From Desulfovibrio desulfuricans (lineage in GTDB: Bacteria > Desulfobacterota > Desulfovibrionia > Desulfovibrionales > Desulfovibrionaceae), in NCBI RefSeq assembly GCF_024460775.1, contig NZ_JANFYZ010000002.1, positions 304,928 through 368,927 on the forward strand: DNA of 64,000 nt. Direction: 5' to 3'. Made by a program: the position numbers and the translations under genes. Of the stretch, positions 48,885 through 57,510 are shown piece by piece. The notes beneath the pieces are model-generated. The model was not told the DNA's origin, ran no database searches, and saw only the letters and a list, made by a program, of their open reading frames with translations. Every line of letters begins with the position of its first letter. Position 1 is the stretch's first letter.

Positions 48885-49800
48885 CAGCTTGCTTGCCCCC
48901 TCGGTCTGCTTTGAGAATGTATGCCTCAGCCGGGGGGGCAATCTTATTCTGAACAATATCTGCGCCACCGCGCCCGCTGGCGGCAGCACGGTTCTTGTGG
49001 GCCCCAACGGGGCGGGCAAGACCACGCTGCTGCTCTGCCTTATTGGCGAAATGGCCTATACAGGGCGTATCCAGTTCGCTGGTTTAGAGCATCAGCCCCG
49101 CATGGCCTATGTGCCGCAGCATTTGATTATGGATCGCAGCCTGCCCTTGCGCGTGTGCGAATTTCTGGCCCTGAGCCGCCAGCGCCAGCCCTTGTGGCTG
49201 GGCCTGCGCCCTTGGGCGCGCAGCGAGGGGCGGCAGCTTTTGCAGATGGTCAAGGCCGAGCATCTGGAGCAGAGCCGCATGGGTGACCTTTCTGGCGGCG
49301 AACTGCGCCGTGTGCTGCTGGCTGCGGCTCTTGGCCGCAATCCGGAACTGCTGGTGCTGGACGAGCCTGCGGCAGGCGTAGACGTGCGCGGCGAGAGGCT
49401 CTTTTGGGAATTGCTGGATGCCGCCCGGCACGAGCGCGGCTTTACGCAGATCATGGTCAGCCACAATCTGCCTCTGGTGGCGCACTACGCAACCCACGTG
49501 ATCTGCCTCAACAAGACAGTATGCGCCACAGGCGCGCCGCGCGCCACGCTGACATCTTCCACCCTTATGGAACTTTTTGGCGTGCCTATCCACCTGTACC
49601 CGGACCAGTGCGACCCTGAAGACCCCGGCTGCCCCCAGTGCGGCGTGGTGAGCGAAGCCGAGGGCCTGCTGCCCAACTATGCGGCCATAGAGCGGCGGGA
49701 GGCCGCCCGCCTGAACGCGCGCCTGGCTGCTCGCATGAGCGCCTCACAAAGTGAACCCTGCGGCGAAAAATCGCCGGATCAGGGAGGTTCCCGTGCCTGA
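48874..49800 (+). CDS. znuC: Zinc ABC transporter ATP-binding protein
   Basis: A 308-residue ATPase. TTG 48874 overlaps the znuA end by 11 bases, implying coupling. Walker A 'VGPNGAGKTTLL' (about 42-53), Q-loop 'AYVPQHLIMD', signature 'GDLSGGELRRVLLAAALGRN', Walker B 'LLVLDEPAAGVD', switch His in 'IMVSHNLPLV'. A C-terminal extension of about 70 residues contains a Cys cluster 'DQCDPEDPGCPQCGVV' not seen in E. coli ZnuC; it may sense zinc. It overlaps the znuB start by eight bases. Confidence 0.93.
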   Translation: MANNSLLAPSVCFENVCLSRGGNLILNNICATAPAGGSTVLVGPNGAGKTTLLLCLIGEMAYTGRIQFAGLEHQPRMAYVPQHLIMDRSLPLRVCEFLALSRQRQPLWLGLRPWARSEGRQLLQMVKAEHLEQSRMGDLSGGELRRVLLAAALGRNPELLVLDEPAAGVDVRGERLFWELLDAARHERGFTQIMVSHNLPLVAHYATHVICLNKTVCATGAPRATLTSSTLMELFGVPIHLYPDQCDPEDPGCPQCGVVSEAEGLLPNYAAIERREAARLNARLAARMSASQSEPCGEKSPDQGGSRA

Positions 49801-50656
49801 TCTCAGCCCAATATATGCGCTTATTTCCATGATTCCGCTCGATTGCCTGCAAATGCGTTTCATGCAGCAAGCCTTGCTCGGAGTGCTGCTGCTGGCCCCT
49901 ATGGCCTCTGTACTCGGGGTGGAAGTTATCAATTTTCGCATGGCCTTTTTTTCAGACGCCATCGGGCACTCGGCCTTTGCCGGGGTTGCGCTGGGGTTGA
50001 TACTGGCTGTGCCGCCGCGTCTTGCCATGCCCCTGTTTGGCATACTGGTGGGGCTTGGCATCATGGCTGTGCGGCGCAAGAGCGACCTTTCGTCCGACAC
50101 AGTCATCGGTATTGTTTTTTCTGCCGTGGTGGCCTTTGGTCTTGCCGTGGTGAGCCGTGCCGAGGGCGTAGGTAGGGACATGCAGCGCTTTTTGTACGGC
50201 GATATCCTTACCATCACCGATGGTGAAATTGGCTTTCTGGCCCTGCTCTTTATTGCCCTGCTTCTGTTTCAGACCGTGGGCTACAACAGGCTGATGTATA
50301 TTGCCCTGAATCCGGTTATGGCGCGGGTTCACGGTGTACGCGTGGCAATGTGGCAGTATGCTTTTGCCGGGCTGCTGGCGCTGGTGGTGATGTTTTCTGT
50401 ATGGGCGGTGGGCGTGCTGCTGGTGACGGCCATGCTCATTGTGCCCGCCGCCACGGCCCGCAATTTTGCGCGCTCTGCCGGGGGCATGTTCTGGTGGGCG
50501 CTTTTGGTGGGCACATCATCCGCCTTCGCAGGGCTGACCCTTTCCGCTCAGGAATGGCTGGCTACGGCCAGCGGGGCCACCATTATTCTTGTGGCTTGCT
50601 GCTGGTTTGCGGTGAGCCTCTTTGCCGCTCAGGCCACGGGCCGCAGACGCTCCTGA
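49793..50656 (+). CDS. znuB: Zinc ABC transporter permease
   Basis: A 287-residue ABC-3 family permease with about eight membrane helices. GTG 49793 has GGGAGG five bases upstream. Family blocks are 'QALLGVLLLAPMASVLGVEV', 'RMAFFSDAIGHSAFAGVALG', 'SSDTVIGIVFSAVVAFGLAV', and 'AVGVLLVTAMLIVPAATARN'. It completes the zinc importer; a strong terminator follows at 50706. Confidence 0.94.
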   Translation: MPDLSPIYALISMIPLDCLQMRFMQQALLGVLLLAPMASVLGVEVINFRMAFFSDAIGHSAFAGVALGLILAVPPRLAMPLFGILVGLGIMAVRRKSDLSSDTVIGIVFSAVVAFGLAVVSRAEGVGRDMQRFLYGDILTITDGEIGFLALLFIALLLFQTVGYNRLMYIALNPVMARVHGVRVAMWQYAFAGLLALVVMFSVWAVGVLLVTAMLIVPAATARNFARSAGGMFWWALLVGTSSAFAGLTLSAQEWLATASGATIILVACCWFAVSLFAAQATGRRRS

Positions 50657-50705
50657 CGGCAGTGCCGCAGCGCATCTTTGCGCCTGCTCTGGCCGATACC
50701 ACAAA

Positions 50706-50741
50706 AAAACGCCTTCCCCTTTCAGTTGGGGAAGGCGTTTT
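50706..50741 (+). terminator. Bidirectional terminator between znuB and tpx
   Basis: AAAACGCCTTCCCC (50706-50719) pairs perfectly with GGGGAAGGCGTTTT (50728-50741). T/A-runs on both sides serve both convergent genes. Confidence 0.9.
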
Positions 50742-50764
50742 GGCTTTTGGGTAGCTTGTATGAG

Positions 50765-51268
50765 CTAGGCCAGCTTTTTGACCGCTTCCAGAGCGGCGGC
50801 GTAGTCAGGCTCGTGGGTAACTTCGCCCACAAGCTGGCTGTAAGCCAGGGTGCCGTCGGGGGCGACCACAAAGACCGTGCGGGCCAGCAGATCCAGCTCC
50901 TTGATCAGGATGCCATAGGCCTTGCCAAAGGCGCCAGCGCGGTAGTCGGACAGGGCTTCAACAGCGGTTACGCCAGCAGCTCCGCACCAACGGGCCTGCG
51001 CAAAGGGCAGGTCGCGGCTCACGGCCACAATACGCACCTTGTCGGACAGGGCGGCGGCTTCGGTATTGAAGCGGCGAACTTCCATATCGCATACGGGAGT
51101 ATCCAGCGAGGGAACGCATACAAGCACAAGCACCTTGCCAGCGTAGTCTTTCAGGCTGCGGGGGCTCATATCGTTGGCGGTCAGCGTGAAGTCGGGAGCC
51201 TTGCCGCCAACGGCGGGCTGGGTGCCTTCAAGATGCATGACATTGCCTTTGAACGTAACTGTATCCAT
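50765..51268 (-). CDS. tpx: Thiol peroxidase (atypical 2-Cys peroxiredoxin)
   Basis: A 167-residue Tpx that reduces hydroperoxides. Peroxidatic Cys60 lies in 'PSLDTPVCDMEVRRFN' and resolving Cys95 in 'ARWCGAAGV', the 35-residue spacing expected for Tpx. The N-terminal 'TFKGNVMHLEGTQPAVGGKA' is diagnostic. An additional Cys51 is present. AAGGAG precedes ATG 51268. Monocistronic. In an anaerobe it would protect against transient oxygen exposure, with thioredoxin as the usual electron donor. Confidence 0.95.
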   Translation of the reverse strand: MDTVTFKGNVMHLEGTQPAVGGKAPDFTLTANDMSPRSLKDYAGKVLVLVCVPSLDTPVCDMEVRRFNTEAAALSDKVRIVAVSRDLPFAQARWCGAAGVTAVEALSDYRAGAFGKAYGILIKELDLLARTVFVVAPDGTLAYSQLVGEVTHEPDYAAALEAVKKLA

Positions 51269-51522
51269 AGGAAACTCCTTATTGTTTCAGGGTTCTTGGA
51301 TTCTGTGCTATCAAGGCTTTATTGTCAATGATTATTATTAGCGAGGTTGGATTTCCAGATTTCTCGCTCTCACCTTTTCAGTGTATCGTTGCAGGAAAGT
51401 GTACGCAAGGGCAGTACGCGCAGGTACGCTGCTGCAGTGGAGAAAACCTTTTGTCTCTCCATTGCCATGTGCGCGGCAATGCCTATATTTACATACGAAT
51501 GTGCCTATAGCAGGAGAATTTG

Positions 51523-52836
51523 ATGAGTACTTTGACACCTCGCGGCATAGTTGCCGAGCTTGATAAATTTGTGGTGGGACAGGAACAGGCCAAGCGCATG
51601 GTTGCCGTGGCGGTGCGCAACCGCTGGCGGCGGCAGCATCTTGCGCCAGAGCTGCGCGATGAAGTTTCGCCCAAGAACATCATCATGATGGGCCCCACGG
51701 GCGTGGGCAAAACGGAAATTGCCCGCCGCCTGGCCAAGCTCTCCGGAGCGCCCTTTGTAAAGGTTGAAGCCACCAAGTTTACCGAAGTGGGCTATGTGGG
51801 GCGCGATGTGGAATCCATGGTGCGCGACCTCATGGAAATCGGCATCAACCTTGTGCGCGATGAGGAAAACGCCCGTGTACGCAAGGCTGCCGAGGCCGCT
51901 GCGGAATCGCGCCTTATGGATTTGCTGTTGCCCAGCTCCTTTGGGTCGGAAGAGCGCGCCTCCACGCGCGAAAAGCTCTTGCAGCAGTTCCGCCTTGGCT
52001 TTCTGGACGACCGGGAAGTGGAAGTGGAAGTGACCGAACAGGGCGGCGGCAGCGTTGACCTGTTCGCCATCCCCGGCATGGAGCAGATGGGGGGGCAGGT
52101 TAAGGACATGTTCAGCAAGGCCTTTCCGCCCAAGCACAGCCGCCGCAAAATGAAGGTGCGCAATGCCTTTGCCGTGCTTGTGCAGGAAGAATCGGGCAGG
52201 CTTGTGGATCAGGAAGCCCTGGTGGACAAGGCCCGCGAAAGGGTGGAGCAGACGGGCATCATCTTTATTGACGAAATTGACAAGATCGCCAGCTCCTCGC
52301 AAAACCGCACGTCAGACATTTCGCGCGAGGGCGTGCAGCGCGACCTGCTGCCCATAGTGGAAGGCAGTGCGGTCAACACCAAGTATGGCATGATCCGCAC
52401 GGATCATATCCTGTTTATTGCGGCGGGGGCTTTCCATTTCAGCAAGCCATCGGACATGATCCCCGAACTGCAGGGGCGCTTTCCCTTGCGGGTTGAATTG
52501 CAGCCTCTGGGCAAGGAAGAATTTTTGCGCATCCTCAAGGAGCCGGACAATGCCCTGACCAAGCAGTATGAGGCATTGCTGGGCACGGAGCAGATTCGCC
52601 TGAGCTTTACGGATGACGGGCTGGAAGAAATCGCGGCATTTGCCGAAGACACCAATACCCGCACGGAAAACATCGGCGCGCGGCGGCTCTATACCATCAT
52701 GGAAAAAATCCTTGCTGACATATCCTTTGACGCGCCCGAAATGCCCGGTGCGCAGGTGGTGGTCAACAAGGCCTATGTGGAAGAGCACTTGCAGGATGTG
52801 CGCGATGATCAGGATTTGAGCCAGTATATTCTGTAG
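51523..52836 (+). CDS. hslU: ATP-dependent protease ATPase subunit HslU
   Basis: A 437-residue AAA+ unfoldase. ATG 51523 follows CAGGAG. '[21 protein letters not shown]', split here as '[19 protein letters not shown]' at the N-terminus, is characteristic. Walker A is '[16 protein letters not shown]' (about 56-71), then '[15 protein letters not shown]' pore region, the I-domain (about 110-230), Walker B '[11 protein letters not shown]', and sensor '[12 protein letters not shown]'. The C-terminus 'DLSQYIL' retains the peptide that docks in HslV, so the protease partner should exist, although no hslV is adjacent. Codon use is typical of the core genome. Confidence 0.94.
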   Translation: MSTLTPRGIVAELDKFVVGQEQAKRMVAVAVRNRWRRQHLAPELRDEVSPKNIIMMGPTGVGKTEIARRLAKLSGAPFVKVEATKFTEVGYVGRDVESMVRDLMEIGINLVRDEENARVRKAAEAAAESRLMDLLLPSSFGSEERASTREKLLQQFRLGFLDDREVEVEVTEQGGGSVDLFAIPGMEQMGGQVKDMFSKAFPPKHSRRKMKVRNAFAVLVQEESGRLVDQEALVDKARERVEQTGIIFIDEIDKIASSSQNRTSDISREGVQRDLLPIVEGSAVNTKYGMIRTDHILFIAAGAFHFSKPSDMIPELQGRFPLRVELQPLGKEEFLRILKEPDNALTKQYEALLGTEQIRLSFTDDGLEEIAAFAEDTNTRTENIGARRLYTIMEKILADISFDAPEMPGAQVVVNKAYVEEHLQDVRDDQDLSQYIL

Positions 52837-52908
52837 GCTCCAGGCCTGTGCGCGGCTTGGGCAAGTGACAGCATAAGCAGCGCGCAAGGAATCGAGGAAT
52901 CAATGATC

Positions 52909-52937
52909 AAAAAAACCGGCCAGTGGCCGGTTTTTTT
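52909..52937 (+). terminator. Terminator of hslU
   Basis: A-run plus ACCGGCC, AGT loop, GGCCGGT plus T-run. Functional in both directions, but placed after hslU. Confidence 0.88.
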
Positions 52938-52964
52938 GTAACTACAGAGATAACAAAAGAAAAA

Positions 52965-52989
52965 AGGTTCGCGGTATAACCGCGAACCT
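52965..52989 (-). terminator. Terminator of tRNA-Lys
   Basis: AGGTTCGCGGT (52965-52975) pairs with ACCGCGAACCT (52979-52989). On the minus strand TTTTTCTTTTG follows. It begins nine bases after the tRNA 3' end. Confidence 0.88.
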
Positions 52990-52997
52990 GGATTTTC

Positions 52998-53073
<76 letters not shown>

Positions 53074-53591
53074 GCATTGCGTGAAGAGGTGTTTACGCAA
53101 ATGGGAGGCAAGTGTCAAGCGGATACGATTTTTTTTGTAAAATTATTTTGCGCGTCAGCCCATTACCTGTAAATTTCGACGCGGCAGAACCGTTAAATTT
53201 CAGCTCTGGCCGGGGAGATTTTGCTTTGTGAACACCAAGAAAAAGTTTTTTGCCCAGTGAGGCATGGCAATCCAGCCACGGGGACTCCCTCGTGAATCCA
53301 CTTAGTAAAATTATACAACCTGATTGGTGTGCCTGACAGGAGCGGGCATAAAAAGGCCGTGATACTGATTTAGCGAAGCGTCGTCTGTTGAATTGGCTCC
53401 AAATCAAAGCCGGGCAGGCCTGATACCAGCGCAGGTTTATTTTTCTTTGTTAAGTGGCAGATAGACTTGGAGAAACGAGAGCCGGAATATACCGGAATAT
53501 AGAAGGATATAGAGGAACGGGAAAGCCGCGTGGGCTATTGGTTTGGAGAGAATAGGCGCAGGCCGGAACATGGTCAACGCCAGAATAACAA
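53074..53591. other. Intergenic stretch before prophage remnant, no gene seen
   Basis: About 500 bp with no integrase, no credible ribosome site and no tRNA-3'-end duplicate that I can see. Short frames here do not resemble protein. It may include the left junction of the prophage scar. Confidence 0.45.
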
Positions 53592-53909
53592 GTGACGGTC
53601 GCCTGGAACGGCTTAATTCTTGGAGCTTACGACGTGTGGGAATCTGCGTTTGCAGATACCGGCGGCATCATTATGATTCAGGACAACCAGGACATGAGCA
53701 TGGTTGTAGGCATAGCGGGCATGCGACCAGATGCCGTTTCCCAGGCTTTGCTCATGGGCAATTACATAGCTCTCAAGCCTGAGGGGGTGCGCGTGAGCTG
53801 GTGTGCCGTTACGCAGGATGGCGGCCCGCTGGTGGCCTGGGGATGCCAGGCTGACGGCCTAGCCGGATGGGGGGGCAGGCCGTTTGGCCTCCGTGCTGAG
53901 GCCTGCTAG
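53592..53909 (+). CDS. Hypothetical prophage-associated protein
   Basis: About 105 residues from GTG 53592; ATG 53673 (MIQDNQDMSM) is an alternative, and neither has a clear ribosome site. Content includes 'GLILGAYDVWESAFADTGGI' then 'RPDAVSQALLMGNYIALKPE' and a Trp/Gly-rich end 'LAGWGGRPFGLRAEAC'. Family not recognised. Placement directly before a tail-fibre gene suggests a phage tail accessory protein, or the 3' part of a decayed one, given that both downstream genes are frameshifted. Confidence 0.4.
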   Translation: MTVAWNGLILGAYDVWESAFADTGGIIMIQDNQDMSMVVGIAGMRPDAVSQALLMGNYIALKPEGVRVSWCAVTQDGGPLVAWGCQADGLAGWGGRPFGLRAEAC

Positions 53910-53911
53910 TT

Positions 53912-53966
53912 GACACCCTGAACAATATCAGGGTGTCGATGTGAGCTTTCCCCGGTTACACCGGGG
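53912..53966 (+). promoter_or_regulatory. Two hairpins upstream of the tail-fibre gene
   Basis: GACACCCTGA (53912-53921) with TCAGGGTGTC (53928-53937), then CCCCGG (53950-53955) with CCGGGG (53961-53966). The first could terminate upstream transcription, though no T-run follows; both would sit in the leader of the 53981 gene. Confidence 0.5.
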
Positions 53967-53980
53967 ACACGGAGGACACT

Positions 53981-55010
53981 ATGTCCACTACCAAAGACAC
54001 TGGCGTCACTGTTGATGCTGCCAATGTTATCAATGATATTTTGCCGTGTTGCGCTCAAGGCGTTGATGGTCGTGATCTGTTCGCACAGGCGGAGTACGCC
54101 GCCGACGTGCAGCGCACCATCGGTCACCAGCCGGGAATCGCACGGCAGGAGCTGGCAAACAAACAGGCGCGGCAGGTCTCACACATGTCTGCTGGCCTCG
54201 CGCAGTTTTTGGCCCGGCGCTATGCGGGCGGAGTCAAGGACGATGGCGACCTGGATAAAGTTGAGGTGGCGCTTGTGTCTGTTATTATGGGATTGCTGGA
54301 ATCCAAGCTGCCCGGCATTGCCACAGAGGAAGCCAACGGCATCTGCCATCCTGACGGCGTAACAATCAAAATTGACGAAACCGGTCAATTGTCCGCTTTA
54401 AGATATGAGCTTGGCGAGTTCTACTTGTTCCGCCATCCAACGCTCAAGCACGACATGCAATCTTGTTATGGAGGATTGCTCACAAACGTGGCCACTACGT
54501 ATTCGCAGATATGGGCTTATCTGCAGACCACGGAAGGTCAACTGCTTTGTAAAACAGAATCGCAGTGGCAGGAACTATCGACCCATATATATTATATCTT
54601 GGCGGATGGAACCAACATTGGGTTCAATGGCGTTGGTGGTGTGCCTTATTATGTGCAAGATTTGAATGCAGGTACGCTGCGCTTGCCAGACATTAGAGGT
54701 ATATATGCCGAACCTGCGGGGTACGACTCTCTAGTAGTTGGTGGCGTACATATCGACATGATACGTAACATAGTAGGACAAATTTTCTTTTCTGCTGGTG
54801 GTGTCGATGGATATTTAAGCAGTACCGCAGCCTCGGGTCCATTTACATCTGGCTCAGCGATTGTTGGTAAGAATTTGACGTACACAGAGAATACCTATCC
54901 GTCAGGTGTGGTCGCTCAATACAGCGCGCGTTGTGATCACGGGCAATGCAAATAAGCCCCGTGGTTATGGTGGTCTGCCTTGCGCATTCCTTGGCCAGCC
55001 AACAGCATAG
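53981..55010 (+). pseudogene. Phage tail-fibre protein, C-terminally frameshifted
   Basis: The first frame, 324 codons from ATG 53981 to TAA 54953, has a helical N-terminus ('ANKQARQVSHMSAGLAQFLA') and a tail-collar-like section 'GTLRLPDIRGIY'. It ends abnormally at ARCDHGQCK. Shifting the frame by one base near 54925 restores 'VVITGNANKPRGYGG' and 'LPCAFLGQP' to TAG 55008, the usual end of collar-type fibres (GxxNxPR...YLGQP). So a one-base indel has cut off about 27 residues. The product would bind host receptors. G+C falls toward the C-terminal half, as in variable receptor-binding regions. Confidence 0.7.
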
Positions 55011-55019
55011 GGAGAATCA

Positions 55020-55599
55020 ATGGCACTTGCTAATCAGTTTGATGCTACACGATATTATGTCGGTTTGATAGAAGATCACGGCACATTGCCCAACAATGCC
55101 TCCTATGATCCGTTACCCCCGACGCCTTGGGGCTACAATTGGCCCCAGCATATTGAAGGTAAGGGTTTTGTGCTTGTTGAAGACCACCGCGCCCGCCCTG
55201 CCGAACAATTTGGCAAGAATTTGGCGCAGGAGGCAACGCCCTGGTGGTTGCCTGACGACAAGCTCGGCACACCCGCGCGGGGAAATGAAAGCGGCAGGCC
55301 CGCTACCTACGGGTACCCTGCTCAAAACGCCGAAACAGCCGCTGGCCGATGCCAGGTCTACCAAACGGCAACAGATAAACGCAGGCTTTGATGCGGCAAT
55401 GTCTGCAAGCCTCACGATGCCAAGTACAAGTGCGACGCCATCAACTTATGAGGTTGCCACAGCGCTCACGGATGATCCAGACGGATATGCCGCCCTGCTG
55501 ACCATCCACACGGCCCGGCGTGATACCCTGCTGGCGGCCATGGAAGCTGCAACATCACATGACGCAGTGCAAGCCATCGCCTTTAGTTACGCCGTATAG
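55020..55599 (+). pseudogene. Phage tail-fibre assembly protein, frameshifted
   Basis: GGAGAATCA precedes ATG 55020. The first frame (MALANQFDATRYYVGL...) carries 'NASYDPLPPTPWGYNWPQH' and 'WWLPDD' and stops at 55391. A second frame, shifted one base near 55310, continues with 'RQQINAGFDAAMSAS' and a DUF4376-like 'DDPDGYAALLTIHTARRDTL' to TAG 55599. The two halves together give the normal architecture of tail assembly chaperones that sit after the fibre gene. A programmed frameshift is possible, but no slippery site was recognised and the preceding gene is also broken, so decay is preferred. Confidence 0.6.
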
Positions 55600-56096
55600 T
55601 TATAGGTATTATCAATCTGATAACTGCGGCAGAGGAAGGACGGACGTATCGTTTATGACAAAAACTGACCCAACTTAACAAGCCAATAGATGTTTGATTC
55701 CCACAAATACACCGCAGCTGATGAGGATGAGTTTTTTGAGCGGAGTTGATGGGCCGAGTTTTTTCTGTCGAGCGTGGTCATGCTGACGAGGTCAAAACTT
55801 AGCCGGTAACGATACCTTGGCAATGATATCCGTAGCGTGTTCGCTACGAGAAGATTGCATAATCCTTGGTTCCAGCCACCGCGACTGCAGACATGACGGG
55901 GGCATTCGGTCAGTCATTGACAGGACTAGCCGGGCCGTGCTCTTTGAATCGCATTGATTTTTTGGGGAATTAATTGATGGCAGGCTTCTTTACGCAGGAA
56001 GCGACAAAATTAAAATTTTTTCTGCGATAAATAAGACTATTTATTTTTTCGAACATTTTGCCTAGTCTTACCGATTAATGTCCAAGCGAGGAAGAG
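55600..56096. other. Intergenic scar, no intact gene
   Basis: AT-rich, with repeated GAGTTTTTT motifs near 55730 and 55757 and a hairpin CGTAGCG-tgtt-CGCTACG near 55839. TGACAAAAACTGACCC at about 55657 looks like a transposon end, but its partner is not seen. No ribosome site or coding bias is present until GAGGAAGAG at about 56088. Confidence 0.4.
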
Positions 56097-56221
56097 ATGG
56101 GTAAAAAATTGCGTGCTGATATTATTTTGAGCCTTGGTATAGCTTGCCGTCCAGCAGAATAACTAAGAATCAATAAGTTACGTTTTTTATCATCACCCTT
56201 GGATTGGATGATGTCTTATAG
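56097..56221 (+). pseudogene. DUF1796 papain-like peptidase gene, 5' fragment
   Basis: GAGGAAGAG precedes ATG 56097. The frame reads MGKKLRADIILSLGIACRPA-E, then an in-frame TAA at 56160, and continues LRINKLRFLSSPLDWMMSY before meeting the IS3 end at 56222. 'IISLGxxCxxAxxL...LRxxSSPLDWM' is the hallmark start of the DUF1796 putative papain-like cysteine peptidase family, often found in capsule and LPS clusters. The stop falls where a Gln codon (CAA to TAA) is expected. So the gene carries both a nonsense mutation and IS truncation; its 3' part is not elsewhere in the window. Confidence 0.55.
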
Positions 56222-56282
56222 AGAAGTGGGTTCACTTCTTTGGACCAGTCAACGGCAAAACTAAGGTGGACAGTTTTATTGG

Positions 56283-57161
56283 TTATGCCGCCCATCTAGG
56301 GCTAATCAGAGGTGGCACTCCCTCTGGTTTGTACTGCTGATATATCTCCATCGGCTTTCGGCCGTCAAAGGTCTTATGCGGACGCCGGTTATTGTAGAAG
56401 CCAAACCACCATGCCAGGACCCGGCAGAGCTCGCTCCCTGTCTCTATCTCTCGCAAATACAGGCATTCATATTTCAGAGAACGCCAGAGACGTTCGATCA
56501 TCACGTTATCCATCCAGCGGCCTCGGCCATCCATTGAGATGCGTGCTCCGGCCTCCCTGAGCGTCTTCGTAAACTCGTAGCTCGTAAACTGAGAACCCTG
56601 ATCCGTATTGAAGATTTCTGGTACACCGTAGCGATTCATTGCATCTTCCAGGGCGGCCACACAGAAATCAGCATCCATTGTATTCGACACGCGCCAGGCG
56701 AGCACCGCTCGGCTGTGCCAGTCCATAATCGCCACAAGGTACAAGAAACCGCGCCGCATCGGAATGTATGTGATGTCGGCACACCACACCTGGTTTGGCC
56801 TTGTGATCGCCTTGCTCCGCAGCAGGTACGGATACGTCTTGTGCTGCGGATGCGGTTGGCTTGTCTTCGGCTTCTGGTAAACCGCCATCAGACTCATTTT
56901 GCGCATAAGCCGTCGCACGCGATTACGCCCAATTAGATGCCCTTCATCACGCAGAACGTTGCGCATTTGCCGGGAACCGAAGAACGGCAACTCCAGAAAC
57001 AATTCATCTATGCGCTTCATGAGCACCAAATTGTACGCGGACTCACCGATCGGTTGGTAGTAGTATGTTGAGCGTTGCAGTTTGAGGATTTCGCACTGCC
57101 GCCGAACACTGAGCACTGGATGCCCCAAGTCGACGATTTTACGCCTTCGCTCGCAGCTCAA
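56283..57161 (-). CDS. IS3-family transposase OrfB (DDE integrase domain)
   Basis: 292 residues. An HTH_21-like N-terminus (about 45-100, '[20 protein letters not shown]') is followed by the rve catalytic core. The DDE triad is in '[11 protein letters not shown]', '[11 protein letters not shown]' and '[12 protein letters not shown]', with 35 residues between the last two as in IS3 elements. '[19 protein letters not shown]' is the usual ending. The start is TTG 57161, overlapping the orfA stop by four bases, or the protein is made by frameshifting from orfA. It appears intact. Confidence 0.92.
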   Translation of the reverse strand: MSCERRRKIVDLGHPVLSVRRQCEILKLQRSTYYYQPIGESAYNLVLMKRIDELFLELPFFGSRQMRNVLRDEGHLIGRNRVRRLMRKMSLMAVYQKPKTSQPHPQHKTYPYLLRSKAITRPNQVWCADITYIPMRRGFLYLVAIMDWHSRAVLAWRVSNTMDADFCVAALEDAMNRYGVPEIFNTDQGSQFTSYEFTKTLREAGARISMDGRGRWMDNVMIERLWRSLKYECLYLREIETGSELCRVLAWWFGFYNNRRPHKTFDGRKPMEIYQQYKPEGVPPLISPRWAA

Positions 57162-57445
57162 ATTTTGGCGAAGGCTTGCTGTAAAAAATCCTTCTCCACA
57201 GTAAGTTGGCCAATCTTGGCATGAAGCTCCTTGATGCGGGCTTCATCATTCTGCTGAGCCTTCTGGGACTTGCCCGCAAAGCCAGCTGCAATCTGCTCCT
57301 TGGCCTGCTGCTTCCACTGAGAAATCTGATTTGGATGCACGCCATGCTTGCTGGCAAGCTCGGACAAGCTTTGCTCGCCAGACAGGGCATCAAGGGCGAC
57401 GCGGGTCTTGAATTCGGCGGTGAACTTCCTTCTCGATTTGGACAT
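57158..57445 (-). CDS. IS3-family transposase OrfA (HTH_Tnp_1)
   Basis: 95 residues from ATG 57445 (MSKSRRKFTAEFK), with GGAGG five bases upstream. Helix-turn-helix 'LSELASKHGVHPNQISQWKQ' near residues 27-46, then a leucine-rich coiled coil ('ARIKELHAKIGQLTVEKDFL') that mediates OrfA/OrfAB assembly. It binds the terminal repeats. The A-rich run at the overlap (CCAAAATTTGA) is a possible -1 frameshift point, although it is not a canonical A6G heptamer. Confidence 0.9.
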   Translation of the reverse strand: MSKSRRKFTAEFKTRVALDALSGEQSLSELASKHGVHPNQISQWKQQAKEQIAAGFAGKSQKAQQNDEARIKELHAKIGQLTVEKDFLQQAFAKI

Positions 57446-57510
57446 AAAAAGCCTCCTTTGACTTCTTACGTCCACCTTAGCTCACGGTCCAGTTTTCCGA
57501 ACCCACTTCT

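Larger units (their letters stand above)
56222..57510 (-). mobile_element. IS3-family insertion sequence, complete
   Basis: About 1.29 kb with overlapping orfA and orfB on the minus strand. Imperfect terminal inverted repeats: outer AGAAGTGGGTTC (56222-56233) with GAACCCACTTCT (57499-57510), inner TGGACC (56241-56246) with GGTCCA (57486-57491), CTAAGGTGGAC (56261-56271) with GTCCACCTTAG (57470-57480). No target-site duplication is visible: flanks are TCTTATAG on the left and AATCCCG on the right, and the two flanking genes are unrelated fragments. This suggests an IS-mediated deletion or recombination rather than simple insertion. Confidence 0.85.
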
